DNA from: Elephas maximus indicus
Taxonomy: Eukaryota > Chordata > Mammalia > Proboscidea > Elephantidae
NCBI RefSeq assembly: GCF_024166365.1
Contig: NC_064839.1
Location: 39,692,378 to 39,756,377 of the forward strand
Length of the DNA: 64,000 nt
Reading direction: 5' to 3'
A program made the position numbers and the translations under genes. The notes beneath the pieces are model-generated. The model ran no database searches. It worked only from the letters and a program-made list of their open reading frames with translations, and was not told where the DNA came from. This document shows positions 1 through 13,000 of this stretch, piece by piece (within the stretch, counting starts at the first letter, position 1; each line of letters opens with the position of its first letter).

Positions 1-879
1 AACTCACTCAGGTGAGCCCAAACAAAGCAAAGTTTGCGACAATGAATCAGAGATCTCAGACACACCATGTAGCCAGACCTCTTTGGAACTGGAACTGTCA
101 CCTGAAGTCTAGCCTTCAGAAGACCAGAAGACACTCCAACCACCCTTCAGGGGCCACATGTGGTCTCTCGCTCGTGGTGTCTCTGCTTCTCTCTGTGCAT
201 TTGCTCCAGTCTCTAGTCTGTCTTCCTCATCATGCATGTGGTTCATGCTGCCAGCTCAGCTTCACATCAGCAACCACCGATCTCTGGGCAGTTCAATTTT
301 GGTGAGATAGAAAGATGAAGACATAAAGATAGATATATACACAGAGAGAGAGAATAACTGTCTGATTGGCTTAGTTCACCCATTTGAATCAACATTCGTG
401 GGCTTACCTTGCTTACCAGGTCATCTTTAGTGAACAATTTCATGTTTTTTCACCACATCAAAGATTCTGCTTCTAGGTACTGCTGGCATCTCTCTCTCTC
501 CCAACCCCACAGCACCTTCTTCTTTTCAAATTTACAATCTGTGACAAGAGGAATGACCCAGTAAGCAAGGTAAGCACGGGCTTACTTGTGTTTACTTACT
601 AATCTGTAGTGAAATGATCTGGTAAGCAAGCTTACTTTACTTATTGGATAATCCACCCCTGCTCATGGGCCTAGCCAAGTTCAGACAGTTATTACTCGAG
701 GTTGGGTCCCAGAGTATCTAGGCTGCTCCTTCCAGGAGCCATGACTACATAGGCAATGGAATGTCTACCACAAAGCTTAGAGAAGGGGAGTTCACAACAG
801 AGGCAGTAGAGATGAGCAGAAAGTCATGTGTAAATGCAAAGCAGCTAACACACCCTGGTCCTTGCTCCCCTTTTCCCAG
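1..879. other. HYDIN intron sequence upstream of first visible exon
   Basis: No coding exon is visible here. The 3' end is the acceptor of exon A (pyrimidine-rich tract then AG at 878-879). Positions 400-650 hold a cluster of GTAAGC/GCTTAC words in both orientations (listed separately as an inverted repeat). A 97-codon open stretch at 12-305 has no homology I recognise and no splice context. Confidence 0.7.
402..640. repeat. Inverted-repeat element with GTAAGCAAGGTAAGC arms
   Basis: The arm at 402-423 and the arm at 554-575 are reverse complements over 22 bases with two mismatches; the shared core is GTAAGCAAGGTAAGC. A third related copy (AATGATCTGGTAAGCAAG) lies near 613-632 in the same orientation as the second. 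The loop between the two arms is about 130 bp. It resembles a small non-autonomous element, but I do not recognise the family. Confidence 0.55.
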
Positions 880-1031
880 GCCATTGCTCGCATCACCGAC
901 ATCTTTGAAGTGGAACCCAACAAAATGTGTGTTGCCAGTCGCTCACATGCCTTTGCCACGGTGTCCTTCACCCCGCAAACCATGCAGACCTATCAGTGTA
1001 TCTTTGAGGCAGCACTGGATGGCTTGCCCAG
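880..1031 (+). CDS. HYDIN: HYDIN exon A (first exon in window)
   Basis: Residues 1-50 of the partial protein, plus two bases of a split Ser codon. Acceptor TTTTCCCAG ends at 879 and donor GTACAG starts at 1032. Encodes [15 protein letters not shown] and then the beta-strand signature [11 protein letters not shown] (residues 22-32), typical of an ASH fold. The phase-0 start was fixed by the open frame through the acceptor. Confidence 0.93.
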
Positions 1032-4000
1032 GTACAGCTCCCTCTCCTACAGCGAGAATGCAGGTTACACTCTCTATGAAATGCCAGTCCTGCCAGGCCA
1101 GGCTGACAGACCTTGATCTTACTGTTCCCTGCAGCAACCTGGCCAAGAACCGAAGCCTCATGTTTGATATCATGGGAGAGGGGAACCTCCCTCGTGTGAT
1201 CGTTGTACGGCCTGTTCTCTGTAACCAACTTGGAAACCCCTTTCTCCTCTTTAAGAGGCTTCTGCTTGGTCAGTCAGAGAAACTTCCTCTCATCCTCAAG
1301 AACAATGGCACCATCCCAGCCCAGGTAATACTATAGGGTGAAGCATGGGGTGGGAAGGGAGAGGAATCATTCAGCAGTTAAACTTCTTACACTGATGTCT
1401 CTCCCGTCCCTAATATACCGTGCTCTTCGATGGTCTTATACATTAACCTGACTGAAGACATGGGACATGCAGAGGGGAGTCAGGCATGGTCTCTGCCATC
1501 AAGGAATGTAGGAAAGCAGGTTACACAGTACACTGTGCAAGTCAGTGTGCAATGGTATACACCAAGTCAAGTAGGATTAAGGGTATTCTTAGCGTAGCGG
1601 TTTTTTGTTTGTTTGTTTCATCTTGTTTTCATTTTCTTTCTGTCATGAACATTTCTTTTGTCATAAGAAAAACACAGTGAAAGAAACTTCATGGGAGGGG
1701 GAGTGGAAATGCAGCATCTAAAAGGACTTTGGTCCTACAGTTAATTATGTTTTTGTTTTATTTTTTAAAAGTGATATATTTTGTAAGTGTTATACAAAAA
1801 ACTCTAGAACTTTTGAAATGGACATACTTCTAACGAGGGGATCAAGGAAAAATTCACTGAAGTAATGGCATTTGAGCTGGGCATTAAAGGACAGCTGGTT
1901 GTCTGTCTTCTCCTGTGATACAGTCTCTGGTATACCCACTTGATTAAAAACTCTGTGACACTTTTAAGATATTTTATGTATTTAGTCTAGCATTTTTTTT
2001 TCCTTCTCTTGAGTTCAGGTTACCTAGTTTACCATTATTCTGTGCTGCTTTCATTATTGTGGCTTTACAAAAAGTTTCAGCATTTAGTTCCGTGAATTTC
2101 TGCCCACCTACTGTCTCTTTTTTTTTTTATTTTTCTTAATGATTTTTGACTGTTTAGTCTCTAAGATGAGCACTGAAATAATTTTATAATGTTCCTCAAG
2201 AAAATACTATTGAGAAGCCTGTGAATAATTTGTGAAGAATTTCTACTTTTGGAGTACCTAGGCCCTCTGTCAGGAGCAATATTTCAGGTTCTCACCCATT
2301 TATTTACATCTTCTGTTATCTCAATTTTTTCATGTAATTTCTCCACATAGTTTCTTTTATTAAGGTTTTTTTTTAATATTTAATGCCTTTTTATCTCAGA
2401 AGCTTCCTTTTTTGATGTCAGTATTTCTTCGTTATTCCTCATCCTTCACCTTTATATTATTTGATCTCATTCATGATGATGCCAGTATTTCTATCATCTA
2501 AAAATGTCTGCTGATTTCTGATACCTAAAGTCAGAGAAATAACTTTAATCTTATCTTCATTCCAGTGATCTGTGAACCACTCCTTTTCTTCAAGTTGGTC
2601 AGATGCACACTTTGGTTTTGTTCTTACCTTGGTAGTATGCTCAGTGTTACACTATCGGACAACTAATACTAAGTATCCAGGAGATAATTGGCTTTTACTG
2701 GGTTTTAGGAACTCACATTCATGCAAGTCTTCATAGAATTTTGAGTATTCCTTTCCATTTTATTAGCCTAGCATGTATTTTACTACTGCCTCTGTCAATA
2801 ACAAAGGCCTTGGCAACCCCGTTTTGACACTATTTAGCTGTGTGACCTGGAAAGTCACCTTTACTCCCTGGGTCTCAGGTTCCTCACCTGGATAACATGG
2901 GCTGGCCTGACTAAATTTTCTTCTGTCCTCTTCAGGTCTAATATTTATTCTATCTTTCTCTTAATAAGAAACTTTAAAAAGTGAGCGTTAGCCATGATAA
3001 CTTTTTGGGGTACTGCCCCAAACAGTGCAACATCTCACCCCAGACTGAAAATCCATGAGTAGCCTATAAACCTAATGCTCAATCCTGCTTTCCTTCTGCC
3101 AGCTGCATGTTGACCTGCGGGACCAACTAGGAGTCTTCTCCCTGAAAGGAAGGCCTACTACCTCCTACATCTACATCGTAGAAGAAAACAAACCAAATGA
3201 AAAAGGTGAGTGGAGAGGGACTACATTCTGGAGGACAGTGTGGATCTCAGTAGCTGTTTTTGTTACGGGATTAGTTATGACCCCAGCCAGAGTAGGATGC
3301 CGCTTCTTGTCACCAGTGGCCTCTCTAGCCGAGGTGCATTCCCATGTAAGGGCTGCTTTCCTTTGAGTCAGGCCCTTTACTGATGCATCTTCTTTAACCT
3401 GATTCTAAATCATATGTTTTTTTCTTTGCAGCAAAGAAACCTCACACAGCTTCCCTCATTGTTTCTCCTGGAGAGACAGCTGAATTTGACGTAGTTTTCC
3501 ACCCCCAGAAAGTTGGGAGAATGGCAGGCACCATCCACTTGTCAGTGGTTGACAACCAATACGAGGAGACCATCATCCACATGGTGGGAGAGGGCTATGA
3601 GGACGACATCACCTTGGACAACATCCATGGGCTGGTGGCTTCCAACAGCCAGGAGGCTTCAGATATCTCTGAGATCACAGAGGTCTCTGAGGAAAACATT
3701 ATGGAAGACGTGGTAGCAGGTGGGAGAAGCAGCAGTGAGATGTCAACAACTGTTGACTCATGGGTCATTTCAAAAGGAGAGTAAAGTTTAGTAGCAGACT
3801 GACTGGCTTCCTGGGAATTTAGGGATGGATCTCGTCTTCATCACTGTATGCTCTGTTGTTCCTGGCACAGTCACTGCATTCATTCACCTATTTATTTATG
3901 TGCTCAGTAAATGCTTATTGAGCACTCATTGTGCATGTGCCAGGCACTACACTAAACCCTGGAGTTGCAAAAACTGATAAGAAACAGTCTCTGCCCTTAA

Positions 4001-7000
4001 GGAGCTTATAGTTTAATAAACCAAACCAAACCCGTTGCCATCTCAAGTTGATTCTGACCAATAGACACCCTATAGGACAGAGTAGAACTGCCCCATAGGG
4101 TTTCCAAGGAGTGGCTGGTGAATTCTAACTCCCAACCTTTTGATTAGCAGCCAAATGCTTAACCATTGCACCACCAGGGCCCCTATAGTTTAATAGATAT
4201 TACAGTTCCAGTTCAGCTAATAAGTGAATGAATATCTCTTTGTAGTTTTTCCAGGCCAAAGCATTTATCTGTCTGCTCATGTGAACCATGTCTCCTAGAT
4301 ATTCTAAGGGAACCGATGGGCTTGCTTCATTAGAGGGGTGGCTTTGTGTCCCCTCTGCAGCAGCATCCCCTACAGCCTCACTACTCAAGGTGCCGACCGC
4401 ATCACCTGGGAGCTTGTTAAAAAACAAAAACCAAACCCAGTGCCATCGAGCTGATTCTGACTCAGCAGCCCTGCAGGACACGGTAGAGCTGCCCCATAGG
4501 ATTTCCAAGGCTGTAATCTTTACGGAAGCAGACTGCCAAATTTTTCTCCCACGAAGTGGCTGGTGGGTCCAAACCTCAACCATTCGGTTAGCAGCCAAGC
4601 GCTTAACCTCTGCGCCACCAGGGCTCCTTGGGAGCTTGTTAGAAGTGGAACTTATTAGGCTCCATCTCAGACCTATTGAATCAGAGTCTGCATTTTAACA
4701 AGGTCCCCAGGTGATCTGCGTACATAGTAAAGCTTAAGAAGTGCTGTTCTACCACAGCTTCACTTGATTGACTGTATTCCTTGAGATTGGAAAAAAATTT
4801 ACTTCGTTATTGTAAAGCAATTGTTAAGCACCCTAATTGTGTGGCTAATTGTTATGTAGTGAGTTATAAACACAGTCCAAAAGTTTTTCTAGAACCTTAA
4901 TTACAGTTCTGGAGTGTAGCATTAGATAGTATACAACAAGGATTAAACTTAATGCCCCTTATGTATTTAGTATTTCACCACTGTTTCCTACTACAGGATG
5001 ACATCTCTCGTCAGGGCCCACACAAGAGTCAGTAGTGAAGCCTAGTTCAGAAATCCAATTTCATACCTTTAATATGGTTGCCAGATTTAGCAGATAAGAA
5101 TAAATTTGAATTTCAGATAAACAGTGAATACATTTTCAGTATAAGTATGTCCCATGCAATATTTTGGGATATACTTACACTAAAAAATTATTTGTTGTTT
5201 TTCTGATATTCAAATGTAACTGGGCCTCCTGTGTTTTTATCTGGCAACCTAACCCTTAACAGTGTTGTCTCACCAAACAAATGGAGTTGGAGGTATACGT
5301 TTTCTCTTGTTCAAATGGAGCTGAGGGTCAAGGCAGACCAGTAAATGGATGGATGGATGGAGGGGAGGGGAGGAGGGAGGGAGGGATGGATGGATAGATT
5401 AATAGGTAGGTAGATTCCCCTGGGGTGGGAGCATAATCTTGCTGTTCAGGGGTTTCAAGTTTTCAAATACGACAGTCCAAGAAGGGGGGGATTCATGAGG
5501 ATAAGGCACAATCCCTATCAAGTACTGCCTCTTCAGGGAGTAGAGCCCTATGAGAAGACCAGGGAGGACTCACTGGCCTTCTGTTTCTTCCCCTAGCTGC
5601 TCTGGTGGACCACATCCACTTTGGGGACTGCCACATTGGCAACAGCTATACCGTGAGTTTCACAATCACTAACCACAGCCACGTGAATGTGATACGGTTT
5701 GAATGGCCTGTTTTAGCCACACTTTCTTTCTCCCCACAGGTAAGTGAAAGCCATTCACTATTTTCTGGACTCCCTCAGGCCTGAGCAACCCTGATTTGAT
5801 TGTCACTTGTTCCCATGGATGCAGAGTCTGCTTCCCCAGGCTGGGGGACAACCTAGAAACCATCTCTCACTCAGACTTGGTGCTGGAAAACACTGTTCAT
5901 GTCCCCTTGGTCTAAGAGGGGAAGAGGAGAGAATAAAGTCTGCCAAGACTGTTGCTAGGCTGATGTTGAGGAATTCCAAGAAGGCTTATATGGATAAATA
6001 CAGGTCCCTGTCTTCGTATCCCAGAATGTAAACCTGTGTTTCCCTAGGTGTGTGTTCTTTAGAATACTAGTCCTGCAAAAGTAGTTGGCCAAAAGCTAAA
6101 AGGTGGATGGTAGGTTCTGTGGACAAGTGAGGTTCAGAAAATGTTGCAAGTTACATCTTTCTCTTAGAGGTTCTCAGTGCTCTTGAGCATATTAAAACCT
6201 AGTCAACTTGGTTTTACATGGGTTTCCCCAAACTTATTTACCTTCAGAGTCCCCTTTTCTAACTCCTTTTAGCATTTTACAGCCCACATTTTATGAATTG
6301 CTCACTGGAACTCCACGTTGAACAAGGCTTAGGACAACACTGTAGCAGATTGTACCCCCAGGTCATAATATAAATTGCTTTTGGCAGACAGTTCACTTCT
6401 CATTTCCCAGTGTGCTAGTATTCACTGCCTCCTACTCGAAGTCTGCTGAACCATAGAACTCCAGGGGAGGAGTACAGAGGGTTGCAGACCCTGATTTGTC
6501 ACCTTTAAATCTTTGAGTGCTGTCAGGAAGAAGTTTTGCTTCCTGGAGAAATGTAAAGTTCATCTTAATCCTACTGACAGATTCCGTATCTAACCCTGAG
6601 TAGTAACTAGTGTGAATTGAGTACTTATTATATGCCAGGGGTAGTTCCAAGATCTTTACATGGATTAATTCATTTAATCCTCACAACAGCCCTGTATGGT
6701 AAGTACTATTATTATCTGCATTTTGCAGATGAAGAAACAGACACAGTATAATCTAACAGGGCAATCTAATTTTGAGCATTATCTTTGTTAGCAAAGTGTT
6801 CGTCAAAGAGATAAGCTTCTTAAGGTCCATTTACACATCCCTGCACACACACATACATACCTGCATAAAATATACACACATGCACACACATGCATTCATG
6901 GCCTTGGGAAGTGCTAGGCATTCTTCTCCCCTCACTTTTCAGAGGGGGAAGAGTTTTTTTTTTTTTTAACTATCAGAAGCATGATAGGACTTTGATATAT

Positions 7001-10000
7001 TTATATGTAGGTATATGTATGTATGTGTGTTTTATATGCTAAATTAATATTTACCATATTAGAAATAAAACTGAGAATGTTTAAAAATATGTATTTGTTT
7101 ATTTAAAAACACAATAATAAACCCATTACTTGTTAATATAATACCATATTCTTATGAAAATGGCTGTACTTTCCACCAAAAAAATCTAGTGAGAAAAAAG
7201 GCATTATTTTGCATTTTTGCAAATCTCTTTAATTGCCAACTTAATGGAAGGCAACTGGATTCTCATCTCTGCTTCTCATGCAGTAGCATATGCCATGTAG
7301 CCTCTGGAAAGTTCCACTGTATACTTATGAGAAAATGAGATTGAAAAACTCAAATAGCATCTTAGTATTATCATAAAAATAGTTTTGACCTCATGGGCCA
7401 CCTGAGAAGGTCTTGAAGATCCCAAGAGTCCCCAGACCACACTTTTAGAACCACTGGTATACTGCATTCATCTATCCATAATTTGCATAAAAACCCAAAG
7501 ATCATATTGATTAAGAAGTGCAAAGTGGTTAAGAATGTAGCATGTGGAGCCGTGCTGCCTGAGTGTTCACTAGCTCTTCTAATACCAGTGGTATAATCTT
7601 GAGCAAGTTATTCAATCTCTATGTCCAGTTTCCTTGTCTGTAAAATGGGGGCAATAGCTGTACATTTCACACAGGGTTGTTGTGAAGATCTACAGAATTG
7701 TATAAGTGCTTAGAGTAGTACCTGACATGAGTAACAGTTTGATAAATGTTAGTTGCTGTTGTTATCATGATTGTATTTCTATCTAAAAGCCTCTTGAATA
7801 TATTTTAGTCAGTCTACATATACAGCCTCGAATGATACATTTTTGCCAAGGCTTTTGACTTTCACTAGTTCTCTAGACTGTCACCACCAGATAGCAAAAG
7901 TTTTCAAGATTGAATTCCTAAAAATACTAATACCAGGCTCTTCCTCAGGTGGGCCACCTCCACCCTGGATGTGCCAAGGACATAGTGGTGACCCTGAAGT
8001 CAGACTTACCCATCATCCTGAAGAAGATGGGGGTCAAGTGCAAGCTCTCCAAAATAGTATTTCAGCTCCTTGCAGACCAGGTCCCTGACTGGGATGACCG
8101 CATGCGCACAGTCAAGTGGGTGGACGTGTTGAGGAACACACCTGGGACTTTCACCACGAAAAGAAAAGTGAGTAGGGACATTGAGCATAAATCTGACCAG
8201 GCTTCCGTACTTGAGTGCCCACTGCTTTCAGGTTCAGTTTCTGATTATTTCTTTCTTTTATGGAAAAAGGCCGCCATTCTACTTTACCTTGATTTTAAAA
8301 GTGACAAACTGAACTTCCAAGCTTGCTACTGTCATTCATACCAAATGCTCCAAAAGTACCACACATCTTCATTGGTAGAGCTTACCAAGTCTTGATATCT
8401 GTTGAGCAAGTCCCCCCACCTGGTTCTTCTTTAAGAATGCCATGGCTAGTCTTTCAGTTGTTTCCTTTTCTCTCAGGTACACAGAATTGGACTAATTGTA
8501 ATCTTTGGTCCATGATAGGATCTTATTCTTGGTCCATACATGCCCCTTTTTTATTTCTTCCTTGGTTAGTTTCTTTTTAGTGATATAATAAACACAGACA
8601 AACCCATACCCAACACAGGAAGTAGAACATTGACTACCTGTATGGTTTTCACCCAGTCCATCCTCCTGCCTCCCTCCTAGTGGTAATCACTATCATGAAT
8701 TTTGTCTTGCTCATTCTTTAGTTTATTTGTTTGTTTAACCTATGTATCTGAGAAGGTATGTCGTTTGGTTGTATTTAACTCGATTTTTTAAAAAGATTAT
8801 TCCATGTGATCGTCCAAATTGTTCATATGGCTGTAGTTCATCCATTTTCCCTGCTATATAAAATGCCATTATTATCCACCACTCTTCTTTTGAAAATTAT
8901 TTTGAGTTTTACTATATAGACATTGCTGCTATGAGCATTCTTTTTCAAGTCACATGGTGTTCATTTGCAAGATTTTATATTACTAGAAGTACAGTTGATG
9001 AATGTGAATGTTCAACTTTTCAAGATAATGCCCAAGTGTTTTCTGAAGTGGCTGTACCAATTTAAAATCCTACTAGAAAAGAGATCTTATAGATCCACAT
9101 CCTCTCTAACACTTGGCAATAGTCACAACTCTTGATTTTCATCATTTGAATGGATGTGAAATGGTATCTCATTATGGGGCTCATCTGCATTTCTCTGATC
9201 ACTAATAAGATTGAACATTACTTCTTGTGGTTACTGACCAGGCAAGTTATCTCTTCTGTGATCCCTTTTCATGCCTTTTGCCCATTTTTCAATTATGAAG
9301 GTTGTCCTTTGTACAAGTTATTTTTAATAAATTCTTTTGTTTGTATTATTTTTCTGTAAATATCTACCCAATTTATACCTTATCTTTTCGTTTCCTTTAA
9401 TGGATGAACAAAAGTGTTCTTTATTTTAATATAGTCAGATTTATCAATCTTTTCTCTTGTATTTACCACTTTTTCTGTCTTGTTTTTAAAATCCTTCTTT
9501 ATCAGAACAGAAAGATATTCAGTATTTTAAAAAAAAATTTAAGAGCTGCATTTTTGGTATTTAAGCCCATGACCTGTCTGGATTTTATGTATGGTGTGAG
9601 GCAGGGATCCAATTTTATTTTTTTCAGTATAGAGAACTAATCTTGCCAGCTCCCTTTTTTTGTTTATTCCTCTGTTTCCTAGTGACCTGCCATGACTTCA
9701 TTGTCATAGGTATATTTTATATGTGCCTAGGCTGTGTCTAGAGTCCTGGTAACACGGTGGTTAAGAGCTGAGCTGCTAACCAGAAGGAGTTTGAATCTAC
9801 CAGCCACTCCTTGGGAACCCTATGGGGCAGTTCTACTCTGTCCTATAGGGTCACTATGAGTCAAAATCAATTCAGTGGCAATAGGTTTGTTACTTTCTCT
9901 GAGTTATGCAACCATTCTCACCCTCCTTTTTCTGAGTTGTTCCTCCCTCATTAACATAAACTCACTGCCCTCTAGTCTTTTGAGTTGCTGTAGTTAATTT

Positions 10001-13000
10001 GATCCCATATAGATAGCCCTTAAAAGGGCATAAATGCTCAAGGCGGACATTTTTTACTAGTTAAGCTAAACTACTATTTGGTTTTAAGAAGACTTCAGGG
10101 AATATTTTTGGTTTAAAGTTTAAAGATAATCTCAGGGCCATAGTTTCAGGGGTCCATCCACCCTCCATGACTCCAGAAAGTCTGGAGTCCAAGGAATTGA
10201 CATTTTTATAATATTAATTTGTCTTTTCTATTAACAAGTTTTATTTCTACATTTATTTAGGTTTTGTTTTTAGATTTCTTTACTACTATTTAGTTTCTCT
10301 GACAGTTACAGGACATTTCAGTGTTTCTATTTCTTCTTAAGTCAACTTTATTAACTTATTTTTTCTAGGAATTTGTCCTTCAACTAAATTTTCATATGCG
10401 TTTTCTTAAAATATTCATAATATTTTCTTTCCATCTGTATAAATCTGTACAATCTTTGCTTATACCCACCTTCTTATTCCTGATATTGATTATTTGTATT
10501 TTCTCTTTATTTCTTGCTCAGTCTCACCAAAGGTTTAATTTTTTTTTTTTCAATGTGAATCTCTTTTGGCTTTGTTGTGTTGAGTGGCTTATTTGTGTTG
10601 GGTTTGTTTTCTATGTCATTAATTTCTGTTCCTATCTTTATGATTTCCTTTCTCCCACCTTTTTTGGACTCCATCTGATTCCAAAACTTACACCAGTACA
10701 GTCCTAATATTCTCAATAACTTGTTATTTAATTTCTTCCTTTTCCATTCTAGAAATAATTTAGGTTTGCATTTATAATTTATTCTGGATTGGTGTTAATT
10801 TGCATGGATAGAATAAAGCACTGTATTATTCCATCATTATTCCCGTGAAGGGGCTGGCTCTGCATCACTGAGGACATGGCTGCCTTCGTTACAGGTGATA
10901 GAGACAGATCCTGAGCCTGCCCACACCATACTGGAAGAAAACTACCGAGAACTGCGGCTACAGATCAGTGCCAATGTGGATTTTGCTTCATACCGGTGCC
11001 AGACGAGTGATGTGTGCTTTAAAGAAACACTGGTTTACCAGACTCGAGTGTTTGAGTGAGTCATCAAAAGCCTCACAACACTTATTAGAGAGGTTATTTT
11101 ACTACATCATTCATTTACTCACTCATCAAACATTTATTCAGTGTCTACTACAGCATATGCCAAGCATCGTATTAGTGCGGCACCCACCAAGGGAACTTTT
11201 TGGGCCCAATGAAACATTCAGACTCACAAAGCTATTGAAGACCACACTTGACATCAGGATGTAGGCTAGAAAACAAAGCCTACCAGGAGGGTTACGTTAG
11301 GCAGCCCTTTTTCGTGAGAGTAGTCCTTGCAAGCAATCCAGACAGCCCCCCAGGAACTATTCTCAATGCCACCCTCCCAGGAGACAACCCAAAACCGTTG
11401 CCGTTGAGTCGACAGCTCAGACAATATCTACACTAGTGAATATGAAGTCCACCTTGGTTTAGAAACACCATGCCCAGCAGAAACCAACATTTCTCATACC
11501 CATCCCATAGTCACATCTCTGAGGTATCCTGCAGGGAGCATGCCCAATTATAAGAGTAACTACACTCAGAGAGCCCCACAGCTATGACTTCCTTCTAGAT
11601 ACTCATAGTTTCTCCCCATCTAGATGTGATTTACCAATCAGAGGTCATTTTTACTGTAAACAATGTTGCCTAATAATACAGCTGACATTTCTTCTTTGTC
11701 ATGTTTCCAGAGGAACAGGACTAGGAAGTTAATTGAAGGTCAGATTTGTTTTCAGAAGGAGAAAGGGTTATGTTACCCCTTCACCCACACTCAGATGAAG
11801 GGATACAAAGATGTCATGAGCCCTGCCCTCCAAGAGTTCATAGGCTGGGACAAGGTTGGGGGAATGAGTAGAAATGGGTGAAATAATCATTGTAGTATGG
11901 TGGTGTCCTATGCATATAGCAAAAGAGAACCTAAAACAGACCAAGATACAGGAGAGACAGTCTGTAGGGCAAGGCCTTCCAGACATGCTGGTGCCCAAGC
12001 TGAATTTTGGAGGACAAGTAGGAGGTAGCCAGATGAAGAAGTAAGAGAAAAAAAGAGCTACACATACAAAGACAGATAAAGAGAGGAGGCCTGTAACTAT
12101 TTTTTGAGAATTACAAACACAAAATAGCAAACCACTGATGCTTCTATTTTGTAAAATTATCATTAGTTATAAACCTTTTTAACAGATTTTGTATTTGTTG
12201 AAAGCACTTTAAATGTCCTCTGTAAGTATTATAAAACCAAAAGATACAAGTCAGGAAGCAGGATCTTCTGCTGATGGACATTTCACTTAAGGGAGGTGTT
12301 AGCAAATTATGGCCCATGGGCCAAATTCAGCCAGCCCCTTGTTTTTGTAAATAAAGTTTTATTGGAACACAGCCATACCCATTTGTTTATGTATCATCTG
12401 TGGTTGCTTTCATGCTACAACAGCAAAGCTGAATAGTTGCAATGGAGACTGTATAGCCCACAAAGTCAAAAATGTTTACTATTTGGCCCTTTACAAAAAC
12501 ATTTGCCAACCCCTGACCTAACAAATAACTCCTTTTATGAAAAGTTGTCTGTGCCACTGAGATTTCTCCACATTATAAAATTTTTCTCTTCCCTAGGATA
12601 GAGATCAGTGCTCATAAATCCACACAATAATCACAAGCCCCAGTGGTCAAAGCACTTGATTTCAGGCATACCTACGTGGTCTCCCTGGATTGAACCACGG
12701 AACTCTAATCCCTACACCCCATTCTAGACCTACTCCTCACCAAACTGAACTTGTACTGCTCCCCTAAAACGAGAAGAGCATGTATGTGCATATATTTCAT
12801 TTTCTTGTGCCAAGGCCTCATCCTCTTGCTGTGGTTGTGATCAAGTTTAATAGTGATTCAAGAAAAGGCTTCTCTCTCCATGTTTTTGTCTTAGAGCAGG
12901 GAAAATGGAGGCAAAGAAAGGCTCAGCTGATTCAGAATCTGAGTTCAAAGCAACTAACATCCAAATCTGTTTCTCAGCCAGGGGTAAAATGGCTTCTGAT

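Noticed and set aside
12-305. 97-codon open frame at the left edge
   Set aside because: Cys/His/Ser-rich random-looking translation with no splice sites in phase with HYDIN exon A and no homology I can recognise.
761-1336. 191-codon open frame running through HYDIN exons A and B
   Set aside because: It reads exon A in the wrong frame and only enters the right frame in exon B. The spliced frame with GT-AG borders explains the region.
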